Below, one piece after another: positions 24,213 through 36,204 of a DNA stretch of 64,000 bases (position 1 is its first letter; every line of letters starts with the position of its first letter). The position numbers and the translations under genes were made by a program. Where the stretch lies: the NCBI GenBank assembly GCA_033060915.1, contig CM065394.1, positions 15,991,501 to 16,055,500 on the forward strand, given 5' to 3'. Below the pieces are notes generated by a model. The model had not been told where the DNA came from and ran no database searches. It saw nothing but the letters and a program-made list of their open reading frames with translations. The stretch is from Euryodendron excelsum (taxonomy: Eukaryota > Streptophyta > Magnoliopsida > Ericales > Pentaphylacaceae).

Positions 24213-24551
24213 TTTTTCCTTTCCTTATCCTATCTACCCCTACCTCTTTTCCTTCTCTCCACCTCACATTCCCTCTTGCCCTATCATTTTGCATTGGCAT
24301 AGCCCTGTTACATTTTTTTTTTTTTTTGTTATACATTTTGTGGATATCAATTGTCAAACATTTTGTAATTCTTTTTGGATGAATGAATTATGGTCTTACT
24401 CTTTTGCAAATTTGATGCCTTGATTGCTTGATTCTTTGCTTGCTTTCCTGAATATACAATTTATTTTGTTATACTATTTTTTGCTATTGTACATGTCTGT
24501 GATATAAATTTTCTTTCTCTCTTTTTGATGAATTGACAAAAAGGGAGAGAA

Positions 24552-24790
24552 GAATTGGACAAGAATTGAAAAAGAATTAAAGTAAAATGAACAATAAATG
24601 TTTACTGAATTGGTATTGATTACTTGGTTACATATGGCATTGAATGAAAATAAAACGAAATGAGTGATAGAAGAATTGGGCAAGAATTAGACAAGAATTA
24701 AAGTAAAATGAACAATGAATATTTGCTGAATTGGTATTGATTACTTGGTTACATATCGCATTGAATGAAAATAAAATGAAATGAGTGATA
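24552..24790 (+). repeat. 119-bp tandem duplication in the Copia 3' region
   Basis: The two units share 'aattaaagtaaaatgaacaa' and 'gaattggtattgattacttg' and both end in 'aaatgagtgata'. They lie between the env-like ORF and the 3' polypurine tracts. Confidence 0.8.
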
Positions 24791-24947
24791 ATTGATGAAT
24801 ATAGAGCATGTTCTTAGGGAGAGTAACATGAATTATTTCTCTCAATCATTTACCTTACTTTGTTTTGAAATTGACTAATAAAAACTCCTTGAGAGTTATT
24901 TTTTGAAAAGTCTTTTGTCTCTTAAACATCTGTTGCCTAATTATAAA

Positions 24948-25054
24948 ATAAAGGGGGAGTTCTCTACTGGTATGCAATCTGATCTTGTCCATTTCATTTA
25001 ATCATATATCAATTTCATTTGCAAAGATTTTGTCATCATCTAAAAGAGGGAGAT
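24948..25054 (+). promoter_or_regulatory. Multiple polypurine tracts
   Basis: aaagggggag (about 24951) and aaagagggagat (25043-25054, abutting the 3' LTR) are both PPT-like. A further aaaaagggagag lies near 24538. Several PPTs ahead of the 3' LTR are a described feature of Sireviruses. Confidence 0.65.
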
Positions 25055-27029
25055 TGTTGACTCAAGGTTGATCCACATGTTAATTTTGACGATAACTAAA
25101 CCTTATTATTTGACTAATACATTTACTTAGTGTGCAGATTAATAGAGATTATAATTTAGACTTAAAGCTTGACTTAAAGTCTTATACATGTCAAAGAAGA
25201 TGCACAATAAGTCAAATCAAACAATACACTCTAAGAGTCATGCAATGCACCAAACAGAGCAATAACACATATTCTAACTTCAAACAAATGATTTGTATTC
25301 GAAGAGATTAAAGGTGTTCAAAAAAAGATTTCAACAAGTATGCATAGACTCAGTGAATTTGACTTAAATTCGAAGAGATCAAAGGTGTTCAAAAGAAGAC
25401 TTCATCAAGTGTGCATAGACTCAATGAATTTGACTTGAATTCGAAGAGATTGAAGGTGTTCAAAAGAAGACTTCATCAAGTGTGCATAGACTCAATGAAT
25501 TTGACTTAAATTCGAAGAGATTGAAGGTGTTCAAAAGAAGACTTCATCAAATGTGCAAAGATCAATTGAAGATAACTTGATTTTGAAGAGATTGAAGATA
25601 TTTGAGAAGAGAATTCATCATAATTGCATAATTTCTACAAAGAATCCAAGTGAAGACTTCATCTGGGATGTGAAGAATCAATGAAAATGGTATGTATTCG
25701 AAGACATTGAAGATGTTCAAGAGTAGACTTTATTAAGCTTATAAAAGACTCATTGAAGTGATCCTAAAGAAGAAAGAAAGATATGCAGCAAAAAGAAAGA
25801 GCTCGGCAATGAGACCTCATGAATATGAAGCTCTACATGAATGAAAAAGTGATTAGCAACAAAAAGAGAGAGCTCAGCAATGAAAGAGAGCTCAGCAATG
25901 AAAGAGAGAGCTCGGCAATGAAGAAAAAGAGCTCAACATTAATGGAATGAAGTTTTAACAGTTTGGAAACCAAGAAAAGATGGTTATCAAATGATAGATT
26001 CAATTCAAATTGAATAGGAGGACAACTTTGATGAATTGAAAACTTTGATCTATCATCATACCCCAAAGAGAAAACTCCTTGAAGATTTTATAGTATTGCT
26101 GAAGTTAAACTTGATCATTAGAAGAATGAATGAAGATTTCTGGGCAATGTATCGACACATGAATATGAAAAGTCGACACATGAAAACAGAAGCCAAAAAT
26201 CTAAAGACAGCATGATCAAGTGTCGACAAATGGTATTGATGTGTCGACACATGGAGACAGTGGACAACATCTGGAAAATGCAGAACAAATGTGTCGACAC
26301 ATGAAACCAAGTATCAACTCCTGGAAAATAACGGCTAGTTTTTCTAACGTTATAACGGACTAGACTTGCATTAAATGAGCCCCAACAACCTCCAATGGAC
26401 AAAATCAATACAGGGATTTATATACAAGCTTGCAACTGCATTTATACAAGAAGAGAGATATAAGAAAAACAAAAACTACTAACTAATCAAGTTGAGAAAA
26501 TCTGAATATTCATTTTGTCTTCATTTTGGCATTAAGTGAACTTTTTATTTTTTCTATCCACTCTTCATAAGAGTTTGCATTTTATTTGTACAACATTTAT
26601 ACATTTGTAAGTGAGAGTTTAAGAGTTCTCTTGTAGAAGAAAAACTCTTATAAGCTGGAGTGGATCTTGGACAAAACCACTTAATAGCTGGAAGAACTTG
26701 TGAAGAAGTTCTTGTGTAAAAGTGAGCTGAGCATTTGGTAAATCAGCACCAACTTTGTAATTAGAGATTGCATAGTGGAAGAAGACTTCAAGGGAATCTT
26801 GGGGTAAGGATGTAGACCACGAATTGTGGTTGAACCTTTGTAATTCTTGGTATGCCTTCTCTTGCTCTATTTTCATTTCCCTTTTGTTTACATTGCATTT
26901 TATATATCTTAATCACTGTTCTTTTGATTAGATTAATTTTTAATTAGTCTTAATTGATATTAATTTTTGAAAAACCCAATTCACTCCCCCCCCCCCCCCC
27001 CCCCTCCTAGGTTGCCATGTGGGCCAACA
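25055..27029 (+). repeat. 3' LTR of the Copia element (1,975 bp)
   Basis: Starts TGTTGACTC and ends GGGCCAACA, then the cttca duplication. It holds four copies of the 71-bp repeat (anchors 25297, 25368, 25439, 25510) plus a diverged one at 25580, and a 140-bp segment missing from the 5' LTR. A 19-base poly(C) run lies at 26986-27004. Confidence 0.9.
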
Positions 27030-27164
27030 CTTCAAACAATCCATAACACTCAGAGCGAGATGCTCACGGTTCTCTAGAGCCTTAACACTAACATTTTTTC
27101 CTTGATTCCAAGGCCTATTCTATTCTAGCCAGCGGTTAACACCGATTAAGATGGTCCTTCTACA

Positions 27165-28981
27165 ATGGCACCGCCACACATCCAAATCCTAACCCCACAA
27201 ATTAGAGTGAATCCAACCCCCACTATTCATATTGTACCCACAGTTGATAAGACTCCTCTGGCTACGGCGGTCATGCCTATCGCGAAACTGCCAAAGCCAA
27301 CAAAAGGCATAGATCCCTCATTACACCTCAGCAACTCGTCACAATGGTAGATGTGCAAGCATATTGTTGCAATAGCACACTAAGCAGACTATGCCCTCAT
27401 TGCCCGACCCAGATATTAAGCCACCATATATACCAGGCTTCGATCATTGCTTTGCTTTATCCCAAAGGGTATGTTACTCTGAAATTTCTTCGGTTCGATG
27501 GAAAGTCTAGTAACGCTAGAGAGCACGTAGTTAGGTCTTAAGGGGCTAATGGATCTAGCACGAATCTCTGACTGTGGGAATTCTCCAAGTCACTTGCGAA
27601 TAGGGCATATTGCTGGTATGTCAATTTGCTAGCCAATTCCATCCTTACTTGGGAAGATATGATTAACAAGTTTTGTACGAAATTTTTCTAAGTACAAGAG
27701 CAAGTCACTTCTTTCTCTTTAGTTCATGAAATTTAGTGACTAGGGGAGGATATTCTTGATTTCATACAAAGATTCCAAGATCGGGCTGACTGCCACGAAC
27801 AGGTCGAAGAAATCAAGCTCGTAAAAATTTATGCCAAGGGGATGCTTCGACAATATCACGTCCACCTCGTCAAATCACTCCATTATTACTTTCTCAACAC
27901 TATCAGTAAATCACCAATTCAAAGAAATGGCTGGAAGGGCAACAAGAATCAGGTCTCTATGGCTTTCACTACTTCGAACCAAAAGACACAAAGGGGCAGT
28001 TCGAGGAGAAAGAAGGTGAGAGAATATGAATATACACCCCCTACCCTTGCCGAATCAATGAAGTTAAACTACTGGTGGATGAGTGGGTCAGTGATGGTAA
28101 TCTGATGATACTCGAGCCAAAGGAGAGAACTTTGAAGAGAGACAGGGAGAGCGATTTATTTTCAGTATATTAGAACATTGAAGTATCCCATAAAAGACTG
28201 CTACACCCTGAAGCAAATTTTCCAAAAAAAAACTTATTGCAGAGGACCTTTTCTTTAAAAATAGGAAACAACTCGATGTTCGAACACACCCATACCCAAA
28301 GCATGGCAACAAGGCCAAGAATGTGAACATGGCAGCTTATTATGGGCCTATCGGTATAGATGATGGATATAAAGATAATTGTTTAAGCTAGTGGCACGAG
28401 GACTACGAGCTCGATGATGACGAGTTTTATGATGCTAGTATGGTATCATATTTTGATGAAAACGAGGAATTGCCAGACTATTAACCACTCACTGTGGTGG
28501 CTGATCTCGACATGCATGCCAAAACCTTTCAAAATTGTGTTAAGTTCAAACATTTTTTCAACCAGCTCGAACTGTCAAGCAATGCTTGATTAGAAGCTAT
28601 TAAGTCTATAATTTGAATTATCACCAATCACCACAAGGAGTGTATGGGCCTCGAGGGTCAGTTCCTCGAGCCATTCGAGACAATTCTAGTGTTATTACCT
28701 TTTTGGAAGTGGATAGAAAGTACATATTCTGGAACAATAGGCCATTGTATGTGACAACTTACATCAATGAAGTAAAATTTAAGAGGGCTTTCCTTGATAG
28801 AGGAGTATCGATAAATATCATGCCCTATGCAACCTTCGAGAGGATTAAATTTCTTGCGAGCCGTATGATAAAGCAATATGTCTGCATCACTAGTTTGGAG
28901 GCGAGAAGCAGGCGACTTTGGGATACATGGTCGTCAATATGGCAGTGGGGCAGATTTGAATTGTGGGGGTTTTTCTTTTAG
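27165..28981 (+). pseudogene. Ty3 gag and aspartic protease relic
   Basis: This is the internal region of the outer element, right of the Copia insertion. Gag hallmarks are spread over three frames: a 'GYVTLKFLRFDG' block near 27470, a TWEDMINKF block near 27650 and 'DILDFIQRFQDRADCHEQVE' near 27760. A 'PIKDCYTLKQIF' block lies near 28190. Further right (28740-28840) a protease-like block reads RPLYVTTYINEVKFKRAF, then LDRGVSINIMP, where plant Ty3 proteases have VD-GSS-N. Many stops and frameshifts are present. Nothing like RT or integrase follows before the LTR at 29313. Confidence 0.75.
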
Positions 28982-29300
28982 GACGAGGTTTTTTTTTTAG
29001 GAAGAGGTTCTCAAGAGTCTTTTTTCGTAAAGATAAAGCGAATGCAATATATGAAGAGAAGGAAAGAGGAGTGTATGTATATATATATAGGTACGCATCA
29101 AGACCATTTGAAAGGACGTACCACTTAATTTCCACCGTTCAGCCATTTCCAAGAATGAGGCAAAAAGCTACATTAATGGATAGTTACCTGATGTTTCAGG
29201 CAAACGTGGGCAATGATGACAACAGTTTCAAAAGGATGCAATTAAGTGTTCACACATGAGTGTGTATGCGGCGATGATTGGGAAAGGAACATCACAAGCG

Positions 29301-29312
29301 CAAGGGGCAAAA
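29301..29312 (+). promoter_or_regulatory. Polypurine tract of the Ty3 element
   Basis: caaggggcaaaa abuts the 3' LTR that begins TGCAAG at 29313. Confidence 0.6.
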
Positions 29313-29820
29313 TGCAAGCAATCTAAAGCCTTGCCATAAAACGACGATGCTTCAATAAAAGGCTCTTCATAATATAAAACCAGAAGTACCCAGGTTGAAT
29401 GGCAAGACTTGGGACTCCCATCTCAGCAGGACAGAGGTATCGCATGGATTGGTGGCTAAGGATGGAGGACCGTCGAGGTGGGAAGACTCATTTCGATCCC
29501 AAGAACCACGAGTCACTTGGGGTCGAGGTGAACCTCTTCACCTCGACCTGATTGGTAGAGGGAATCTTGAGCACATAGTCCCAAGGGCCACCTGTCACTC
29601 AGATATACATCAAGTACGCCTATAAATAAACTGCCTACCCCAAGGGTAAGCAAGGACGAAGAGACGAGGCGAAGCCCTACCCCAATACAGTAAAATGTAT
29701 CACTGTCATTCTCTCTCTGTTCACAGTCAGCTCTATCATTCACCTCCAAATGATCCTGCAGTCCGTGTTGATCTTCTATTAAGTCCTATCTCTCTAGTCT
29801 CTTACTTCGAACTATCTATA
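29313..29820 (+). repeat. 3' LTR of the Ty3 element
   Basis: Collinear with 15505-16010; begins TGCAAG and ends CTATA (a decayed CTACA). Differences are mainly transitions, suggesting an old, methylated copy. Confidence 0.87.
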
Positions 29821-31177
29821 GTATAATGTGGTTCAGTAGAATAACGAATCTACCTATGTCCACAGACGAGAGAACGATAACAGAGATTACAGATTTGAGA
29901 TAATCATTAAACACCCAAAGAGATACCAATACTTAAGCCTTAACTACTCGAAGGTATCCGAGTCCTGAAGCTATATAGGTCAGGTTCTCCATTCCTCCCC
30001 ATGTCCTAATCCCTATAGCCAAGCATGTCTGCTATTTCGCCTACCTCTACAGGCCTTCTTTGAACCTTACATGCCTCCCTTGAACAAAAGCGCACTTTGG
30101 GCACACAAAGTCAACTCTAGAATTTTCGTAAGTGTCTTATTTATAGACAAACTCTAAAAATCCTAATCCTCTCACAAATTACCAATTTTTGTTTCCTATT
30201 TATAGAAAACTACAAAAAAAAAAAATTAAATTTTTATACAATTAAGAAACTCACATGTACAATCTAATTGTATGGACTCCACAAAATCAAGACACACGCT
30301 CAATTTCAATTATACAAGATTTAGCAGCAACTGTTAAAAATTAAATTTACCTATATCATTGTGGTCCGTACTTAATAGCAAGCTAGTCCCCCTTTACAAC
30401 CACACACCACGTAATTTTTCTTGTTTTCTATTTTTTTAGATAAAGAACAATATTATTTTTTTAATAATAAATAAATAAATAAACAAATAAATGAGTGGAT
30501 TTCCCACTAATCAATTCTTAGTGGTATGCTGAATTCTTTGTGATTTGGTAGAGGTTGACTGTGTCCCATACAAAATGGACAGGATTGGTACGCAAAGATA
30601 ATATGTCAATACGGGTGGAGAGATACCAGAATGCATTTTTGACAATAAATTCTCCTACTTTAATTACCTATATTGAAAAAAGCAGGATGGGTACAACGGA
30701 TACAGACCCGTAAATAGAAGCAATTGAAAAATGCATGAATCTTGTTGTGTTCCCTCTTTCCACATAAGGGATGATTATCACTTAACCAGTATGATTTAGC
30801 ACTGAAACAACAAAAATTTTTAGGGTAATACTATACAACTAGAAAAATCATACAAAATTTATCATCAGAATGATGTGACTAAATTGTATGCCTATCACTT
30901 TAAAACAAAGAGCCCACCTAGATGCTTATTATTTACAAAACTGTCATTGTCATATTATTTTGGTACAAATTTTTGTACGCAAAACTGTCATTGTCATATC
31001 ATTTTCCAAACTTTTATTTTGGTTTAGTTACTTTTCATGAGTACTAAAAAATTCCAGTTTCACTCTTGCCAGATCTACGTAAAGATGTGAACTCTTTGTG
31101 TAATGGCATGCCAAAGCAATTGAAACCCATATATAGTGTAGTAGTCACATACAAAAGTAAGTATGCAAGAAGCTAAC
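29821..31177. other. Right part of the gene B intron, nothing recognised
   Basis: AT-rich sequence between the Ty3 element and gene B exon 1. It contains (AAAT)n-like runs near 30460-30490. No exon, RNA gene or transposon end was found. Confidence 0.5.
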
Positions 31178-31741
31178 CTTGCTCGGTACTCTTCTTCCAT
31201 GGAAAACAGAGTTTTCAGGAGCCAATTCACGGTATAATGGATCGGGGTGGACATAAATGGAGAAGAGCCCTTCATGCCCTTTGAAGAACTTCTCCCACAA
31301 GGGACCCAGTGGGAGAGGACCCTTTGTCAAGAACATAAAAGCAACTTTAGCAACACGATTGTAAGGGAATTCCTGAATCCTTGGAACCATTGATGCCCGC
31401 CAGAACAACTCTTTATCATCCATATTGTGCATGAGAAGTCTTTTCTCTATCAGGGGAAAACTACTATGATTAGGAAAAGAGTTTGCCGGTAGTGGTGGTG
31501 GTGGTGGAGCTATTGTTGGTGGCGGAGATGATGGTTGCAGAACCGAAGATGGTGGTGCTAGTGAGAAAGGAGATGTCAGGTTCGCTTGTAGATTGAATGA
31601 GAAACTTTTCAGATATAAACTTGCTGTGATCCCCAGGGACAAACCAATGACAAAAAAAAGTAAATGAAAGACATGGCTCAACTGTAAAGGTGCATGGAAG
31701 AGCTTGGCAGTCACTGGAGATTGATGATATTCATTTCCCAT
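31178..31741 (-). CDS. GT14 (DUF266/BC10-like) glycosyltransferase, gene B, exon 1
   Basis: Encodes residues 1-188 of a 396-residue protein completed by 12960-13586. The start chosen is MGNEYHQ at 31741. The frame stays open upstream to 31858, but that extension ([10 protein letters not shown]...) is low-complexity and would place 39 extra residues before the membrane anchor. The anchor spans about residues 24-44, followed by a proline-rich stem ([13 protein letters not shown]). Conserved family blocks are [11 protein letters not shown] (112-122), [20 protein letters not shown] (133-152) and [11 protein letters not shown] (158-168). It ends FHGRRVPSK with donor AAG then GTTAGC, phase 0. Role as for gene A: a probable Golgi glycosyltransferase of unknown substrate. 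Confidence 0.88.
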
Positions 31742-34456
31742 TGCCCTGGCTGAAACAACCGGAGAGAGAGAGCAATTTGCCAACTGGAAGGAGAGTTGTG
31801 GGGGGGAGGGAGGGGAAAGGCTTAGGTAATTGGGTAATATTAGGTCAACTTGCAACACTTCAAACTTAAGTTAAAAGGTAAATTGAATGCATGTGCTCCC
31901 CTCGATTTTGACGTCGGAGAATTCTCTTATGTAATATTATATGGATTTGAATTTCTTATTTGTAACATTACAAACCAAGGAAAGCTCATTTTCAATGTGA
32001 TTCAATGCCATTGACTGTTGGCTTCAGCAAGTCACTCTCCTTTCTTCCTCACTTACATGTGCATTTCCTCCTGGAATGGGTGCAGCTGGTCCTTTTTTTA
32101 AGCCCTCTTTAATTCTCTAGACTCTGCTCACATGCTTGAAGAAAAATGGAAGCAAAGTTCTGAATTTCAAATGCATTTAAAACTCTTATTTATTTGGTTG
32201 CAAGTTGGCATTGCACCAATTGAAATCACACAGATTTAATTTTCTACATCCGGATCTATGTTTATTAGAACAGAGTACCTTGACGGACCACAGCTCGAAT
32301 TTAGGGACGTTGCTAACTTCGACATTCTGTGCTTCTAGTTTCTAACCTGTAAATCTCAAGTCATAATGAAGCAACATTACTGCTGCCAAGGCAGGCCCTC
32401 AAAATGGGTAATTATTCCTGATTATAAGAAATTGCAGTGTAGAGAGACAAGAGGCAGAAATGAATCCAAATCAACCCCCAAGCTTTTCCCAAACCATGCC
32501 ATGAATATTATTGCACTAATTAATTAGCTATATTGTAGCAGGGCATCTAAAATATATGTATACAAGCCGAGACTTAATTTCTACTGCCTTCCAGCTTAAA
32601 ATGGATCATTATTTCTTTCGAGTGTTCAAACAACGTATGAAGATGGCATTTGAACCTTCTTAAAGAAGATACATTCTTGTTCATGTGGAACTGCAATTTC
32701 CTCCTTGACCTTTTCACATTGCTTTGGATTGCCTCCATGGACGCTGCTGGTACACCACGCTTGGGCTCCAAAATTTACGAAATCTCACAACAAGGGCATA
32801 AATTTCAGTGGCCAGGTAGTACGAAGGTTTTGTTAATTTTGTTATGTGTTATTTATTGCATTAAAAATCTCTTTATTAATTATGAATTCATGTTACTAAT
32901 ATAATAAAATATTTTATATCTCAATTTAATAAGGATTAGTATTAAGCAATTTGGTGAGGAAAAGGAATATGAAATTACATAAAATAAAGAATAAAAGAAA
33001 ACAGAGGATAAAAGAATCAAAAAAATGAAATAAGAATTTAGAATATTTCATTTTCTTCTCTCTTTTCTCTTATTTTCTTTTTCCTTGATAAATCCGAGTT
33101 CTAAACTTAATGTAATAGACACGCTATGACAACCACCTGTAGTTTTATTATGTGCTACAAATTCTTCAAATTTCTCACCAAAGAAACAATCTCCTGTATG
33201 TTTCCATGCTTTTCCCTTGTCAACCAAAGATAACTTAAGCGAAGTAAATATGATCAAATTTTAAGAAATTTTGATAGGTACAGAAGGCACCTCGGTTATG
33301 ATGGTAAATCTTTATGCAAACTCAGAAATTTGTTTTGGACCAGAAGAACAAAAAAAAAAAAAATCACAGGCCCAAAATGCATGGAGCCGATACGCGGCAG
33401 AGGAAGGGCTGTAAATTTAACACTTTTCAAAATAGTCAAAAGAGCTCATAAATTTAGACCCAAAAAAAAAAAAAAAAAAGAGCTCATAAATTAACCTGTA
33501 TACAGTCACCAAATTTTATAGTGAGACATTTCTCGTGCCTCATCCCGAGTTTGAGTGCAAATGGAGGTTGGGATTAGGGCCTTTTTATCCTTTGTGCACA
33601 GGATTATATAATCCCCAGGGAGTGGGATAAGAAATTTAGAGATTCAGATTGAAGGCTGAATTGTAGAATTCCGATCCCAAAATTCCTCATTCCCTTACTC
33701 CATCGACCAAAACAAACGTGGTTAAAGGTAGACAGACGCCTCTGCATTTTACTTGATTTCCTTCATCATACACTTCCATATGTACTTAATCCATAAAAGA
33801 ACTAAAGAAAGGGTTTAGTAATAAAACATAAGAAAAAAAAAATTGAAATTAAAAAAAGTGTTTAAACGTAACTTATTTAGTAGCTTATAACTTTTTTAAA
33901 ATGTGTTTAGGTGAATAACTTAAAAAAAAAAAAAAAAAAAAACTTATGTCTAATCATGTTTTTTAAAAAAAATAAAACTATTTTTAAAAATAACTTTTTA
34001 AAAATAACTTATAGCTTATAACTTATGATTTATAAACCAATGACCCAAACACCCCTAAACAGCAGAAGCTTTAAGACAATAAAAAAATAGCAGGAATTTT
34101 TAACTATTCAATTTTCCCAAATGTCCAGTATTGAATTGGAAAATGTCCGGTTCACTTCCTCACTTGTGCTGCACTTCACAAGATTCAGCTTCATGAAAAA
34201 TAGTCCAACAGTTGGGTAATTCCTATTAAATTATTACAAATGAGTAATACATCAATAATCTAAATTTGTGACAGAATAAAAATTTTTTTAATGATACACC
34301 CTATCAAATTGATAGAGATTATCACGTATTATCATTTAATAAGGATTACCACAAAAAAAAAAATCAGTATTACCTAACCACTAAACATTTTTCCAGCTTC
34401 AACCCTTAAAATTGATTCACGCAACCCCAGCTGAAATTTTCTTTTGTTAAATCAGA
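31742..34456. other. Gene B upstream region and spacer
   Basis: The first ~120 bp (CT-rich on the minus strand) are probably the gene B 5' UTR. The rest is AT-rich, with poly(A) runs at about 33347-33363, 33462-33478 and 33924-33942. No coding sequence is recognised. Confidence 0.45.
33858..34054. mobile_element. Candidate MITE
   Basis: A segment rich in 'agcttataactt' repeats begins gtgttt and ends aaacaccc, a short inverted pair. This composition matches common plant MITEs that start GGGTGTTTGG. No target duplication is convincing. Confidence 0.3.
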
Positions 34457-34467
34457 CCTAAGAGAGG

Positions 34468-34597
34468 AGCGTAGGAACTAGCCTAGTGGCTGGGTGTCTA
34501 ACCTCCAGCTCATCTATTCGGGGTTCGACTCCCCGCCCCCTCAAACAAAAAAGCTTCAGCCTCTCAAGCACCACAAAAAAAAGAAAAAAAAAAAAAA
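34468..34597 (+). mobile_element. tRNA-derived SINE with target duplication
   Basis: A pol III box A (tagcctagtggc, 34479-34490) and box B (ggttcgactcc, 34522-34532) are about 40 bp apart, as in tRNA-derived plant SINEs. An A-rich tail runs 34574-34597. The element is flanked by cctaagagagg (34457-34467) and cctaggagagg (34598-34608), a target duplication with one mismatch. It is not a tRNA gene, because the acceptor stem and cloverleaf cannot be formed. Confidence 0.8.
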
Positions 34598-34608
34598 CCT
34601 AGGAGAGG

Positions 34609-35688
34609 GCACAGACCAAAGAAATAGACAGGGAAGGAAAGCCTCGTCAAACTCTCCAAGCCTCTCATCAACAGAACAGGTGAGGAAAAAAGAAAGCTCT
34701 TCCACACACAAATAAAGCCCATTTACAAGCATTCAGAAACCCCAAGAACTCTGAAGAGCTTTGCAAATATTACTATTCTCTCCATGACATCACTAGAAGT
34801 CCTAAAAGAATGAAAATACAAAATTTAACTCCTAATTACACACTCCCTTTTAATAAATCAATCAAACCCACTAATAGTGATAGATAAATATGTTATCCTT
34901 TGAAGTCCCACTTCAACTAAGCTGCATAAATTCCTTCTTGTGGGAAAGAACTCGCCAGTACAGGCTTCACTCTTACATCAGATTAACGCACTATGAGTCT
35001 CACTAAATTTCTTCCAACATGCGATAGATAAATAAAGCATGCTCAAATTTCCTTCTGCCATATTCAAAGTATGAAAGAGACGGAAAAGAGAATTCAAGAT
35101 GGAAGAGTAAAGGAAGGTACATCAAGTCTTACAAGGGCTAATCCCATTTTTCATGAACTAGCTGCTGGACACACGCAATGTATTTGCAACTTGAGTTAGG
35201 TAATTAAGAAACAGAGTAGACCTATAAATTTATGATGAAAGAATTTCTCTACCAAATATTTGTAATGAACATGTAGAACCTGAACAACATTCATAACCTG
35301 TGATTTGAAATTATGGTCCAAAGTACATACTAAAAATTGACAGATCTTAGAAAAGGACAAAAAAAATAATGAGCAGAGTTTTAAATTTGTTATTAAAACA
35401 CTTCTATATAACAATAATAGCAAAATATGCTTTTTTACATTGCTTTTATATGTTAAAGACATGGACAGACTAGACAATCCTGTAGAATTAACTTGGCATA
35501 AGAATGTGTTACGGTTCAGAAATGCAACGTAGTAAACTGAGCAAATAAAGATAAAAAAAATAATAAATAATAAAACCCTAGAGAGGAGTGCGAGGGCTTT
35601 GTATCATTGGAGTATAAACTGAGCTTTAGCCATATGCTAAACAAATGTATAAAGTCAACAATATCATGGAGAATTGTAGAAACACACA

Positions 35689-35728
<40 letters not shown>

Positions 35729-36164
35729 AAAGACATGATCCTGCAAGTAAATATTAGATAAAAATCTTAAACATTAATAAAGTAATATTAAACCTTCCAA
35801 GGTCAAGCAATGCAAGGTTAAAGTTTAAACACGCTGCTCCTTGGAAAACAAATAAGTAACGTATTAAAAATTCAGAAGAATAAAACGTTTAATACCACAA
35901 ATCGCAGTTTTGATAAGTAACACTCATGATTTTCCTAAATTTGTACTCCATTCTTCTAGGTCCATGAGTCGCTTTCTCATCACACATGTGGGGTGTCATT
36001 TTGGACGAGAAATTTTTCCATGCTCCTGGAGCATTGCTCCACCTCTCACATGAGAGGTGGGCCCCACTCCACTTAACAAAGAGCATGGAATAATTTTTCC
36101 ATTTTTGACACCACCCCTAGTACGGTGAATGCACTCCAAGACTATTAACATGAAAAACAAAAGC

Positions 36165-36204
<40 letters not shown>

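Larger units (their letters stand above)
16158..27029 (+). mobile_element. Sirevirus-like Ty1/Copia retrotransposon with env-like ORF, decayed
   Basis: LTRs at 16158-17879 and 25055-27029 start TGTT and end CCAACA. A perfect 5-bp target duplication (cttca, 16153-16157 and 27030-27034) flanks the element. The domain order is gag, protease, integrase, RT, RNase H (Copia order), followed by an env-like ORF and several polypurine tracts. That combination is typical of the Sirevirus group of Copia elements. Long LTRs and an acidic coiled tail on the env-like protein also fit. Premature stops, frameshifts and two internal deletions make it non-functional. Confidence 0.93.
15505..29820 (+). mobile_element. 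Ty3-type LTR retrotransposon, pol-less, split by a Copia insertion
   Basis: LTRs of 506 bp (15505-16010) and 508 bp (29313-29820) are about 85-90% alike by eye. The left LTR begins TGTAG and ends CTACA, a perfect 5-bp terminal inverted repeat. A tRNA-like primer site follows it. A purine-rich tract (caaggggcaaaa) precedes the right LTR. Without the inner Copia element its length is only about 3.4 kb. Gag and a protease region survive in broken frames; RT, RNase H and integrase are absent. A target duplication is not convincing (gtagt against gtata), as expected for an old copy. Confidence 0.85.
13587..31177 (-). other. 17.6-kb intron of gene B holding nested retroelements
   Basis: The intron starts with GTTAGC at 31177 and ends with CAG at 13587 on the minus strand. 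It contains a Ty3-type element (15505-29820) that itself contains a Copia element (16158-27029). Both are in plus orientation, so their LTR polyadenylation signals are antisense to gene B. The left part (13587-15504) is AT-rich with (TA)n at 13628-13662 and a 27-bp poly(A) at about 13808. The right part (29821-31177) shows nothing recognisable. Confidence 0.78.

Noticed and set aside
34479..34550. Possible tRNA gene
   Set aside because: Boxes A and B are present, but acceptor, anticodon and T stems do not pair, and the flanks show a SINE with target duplication.
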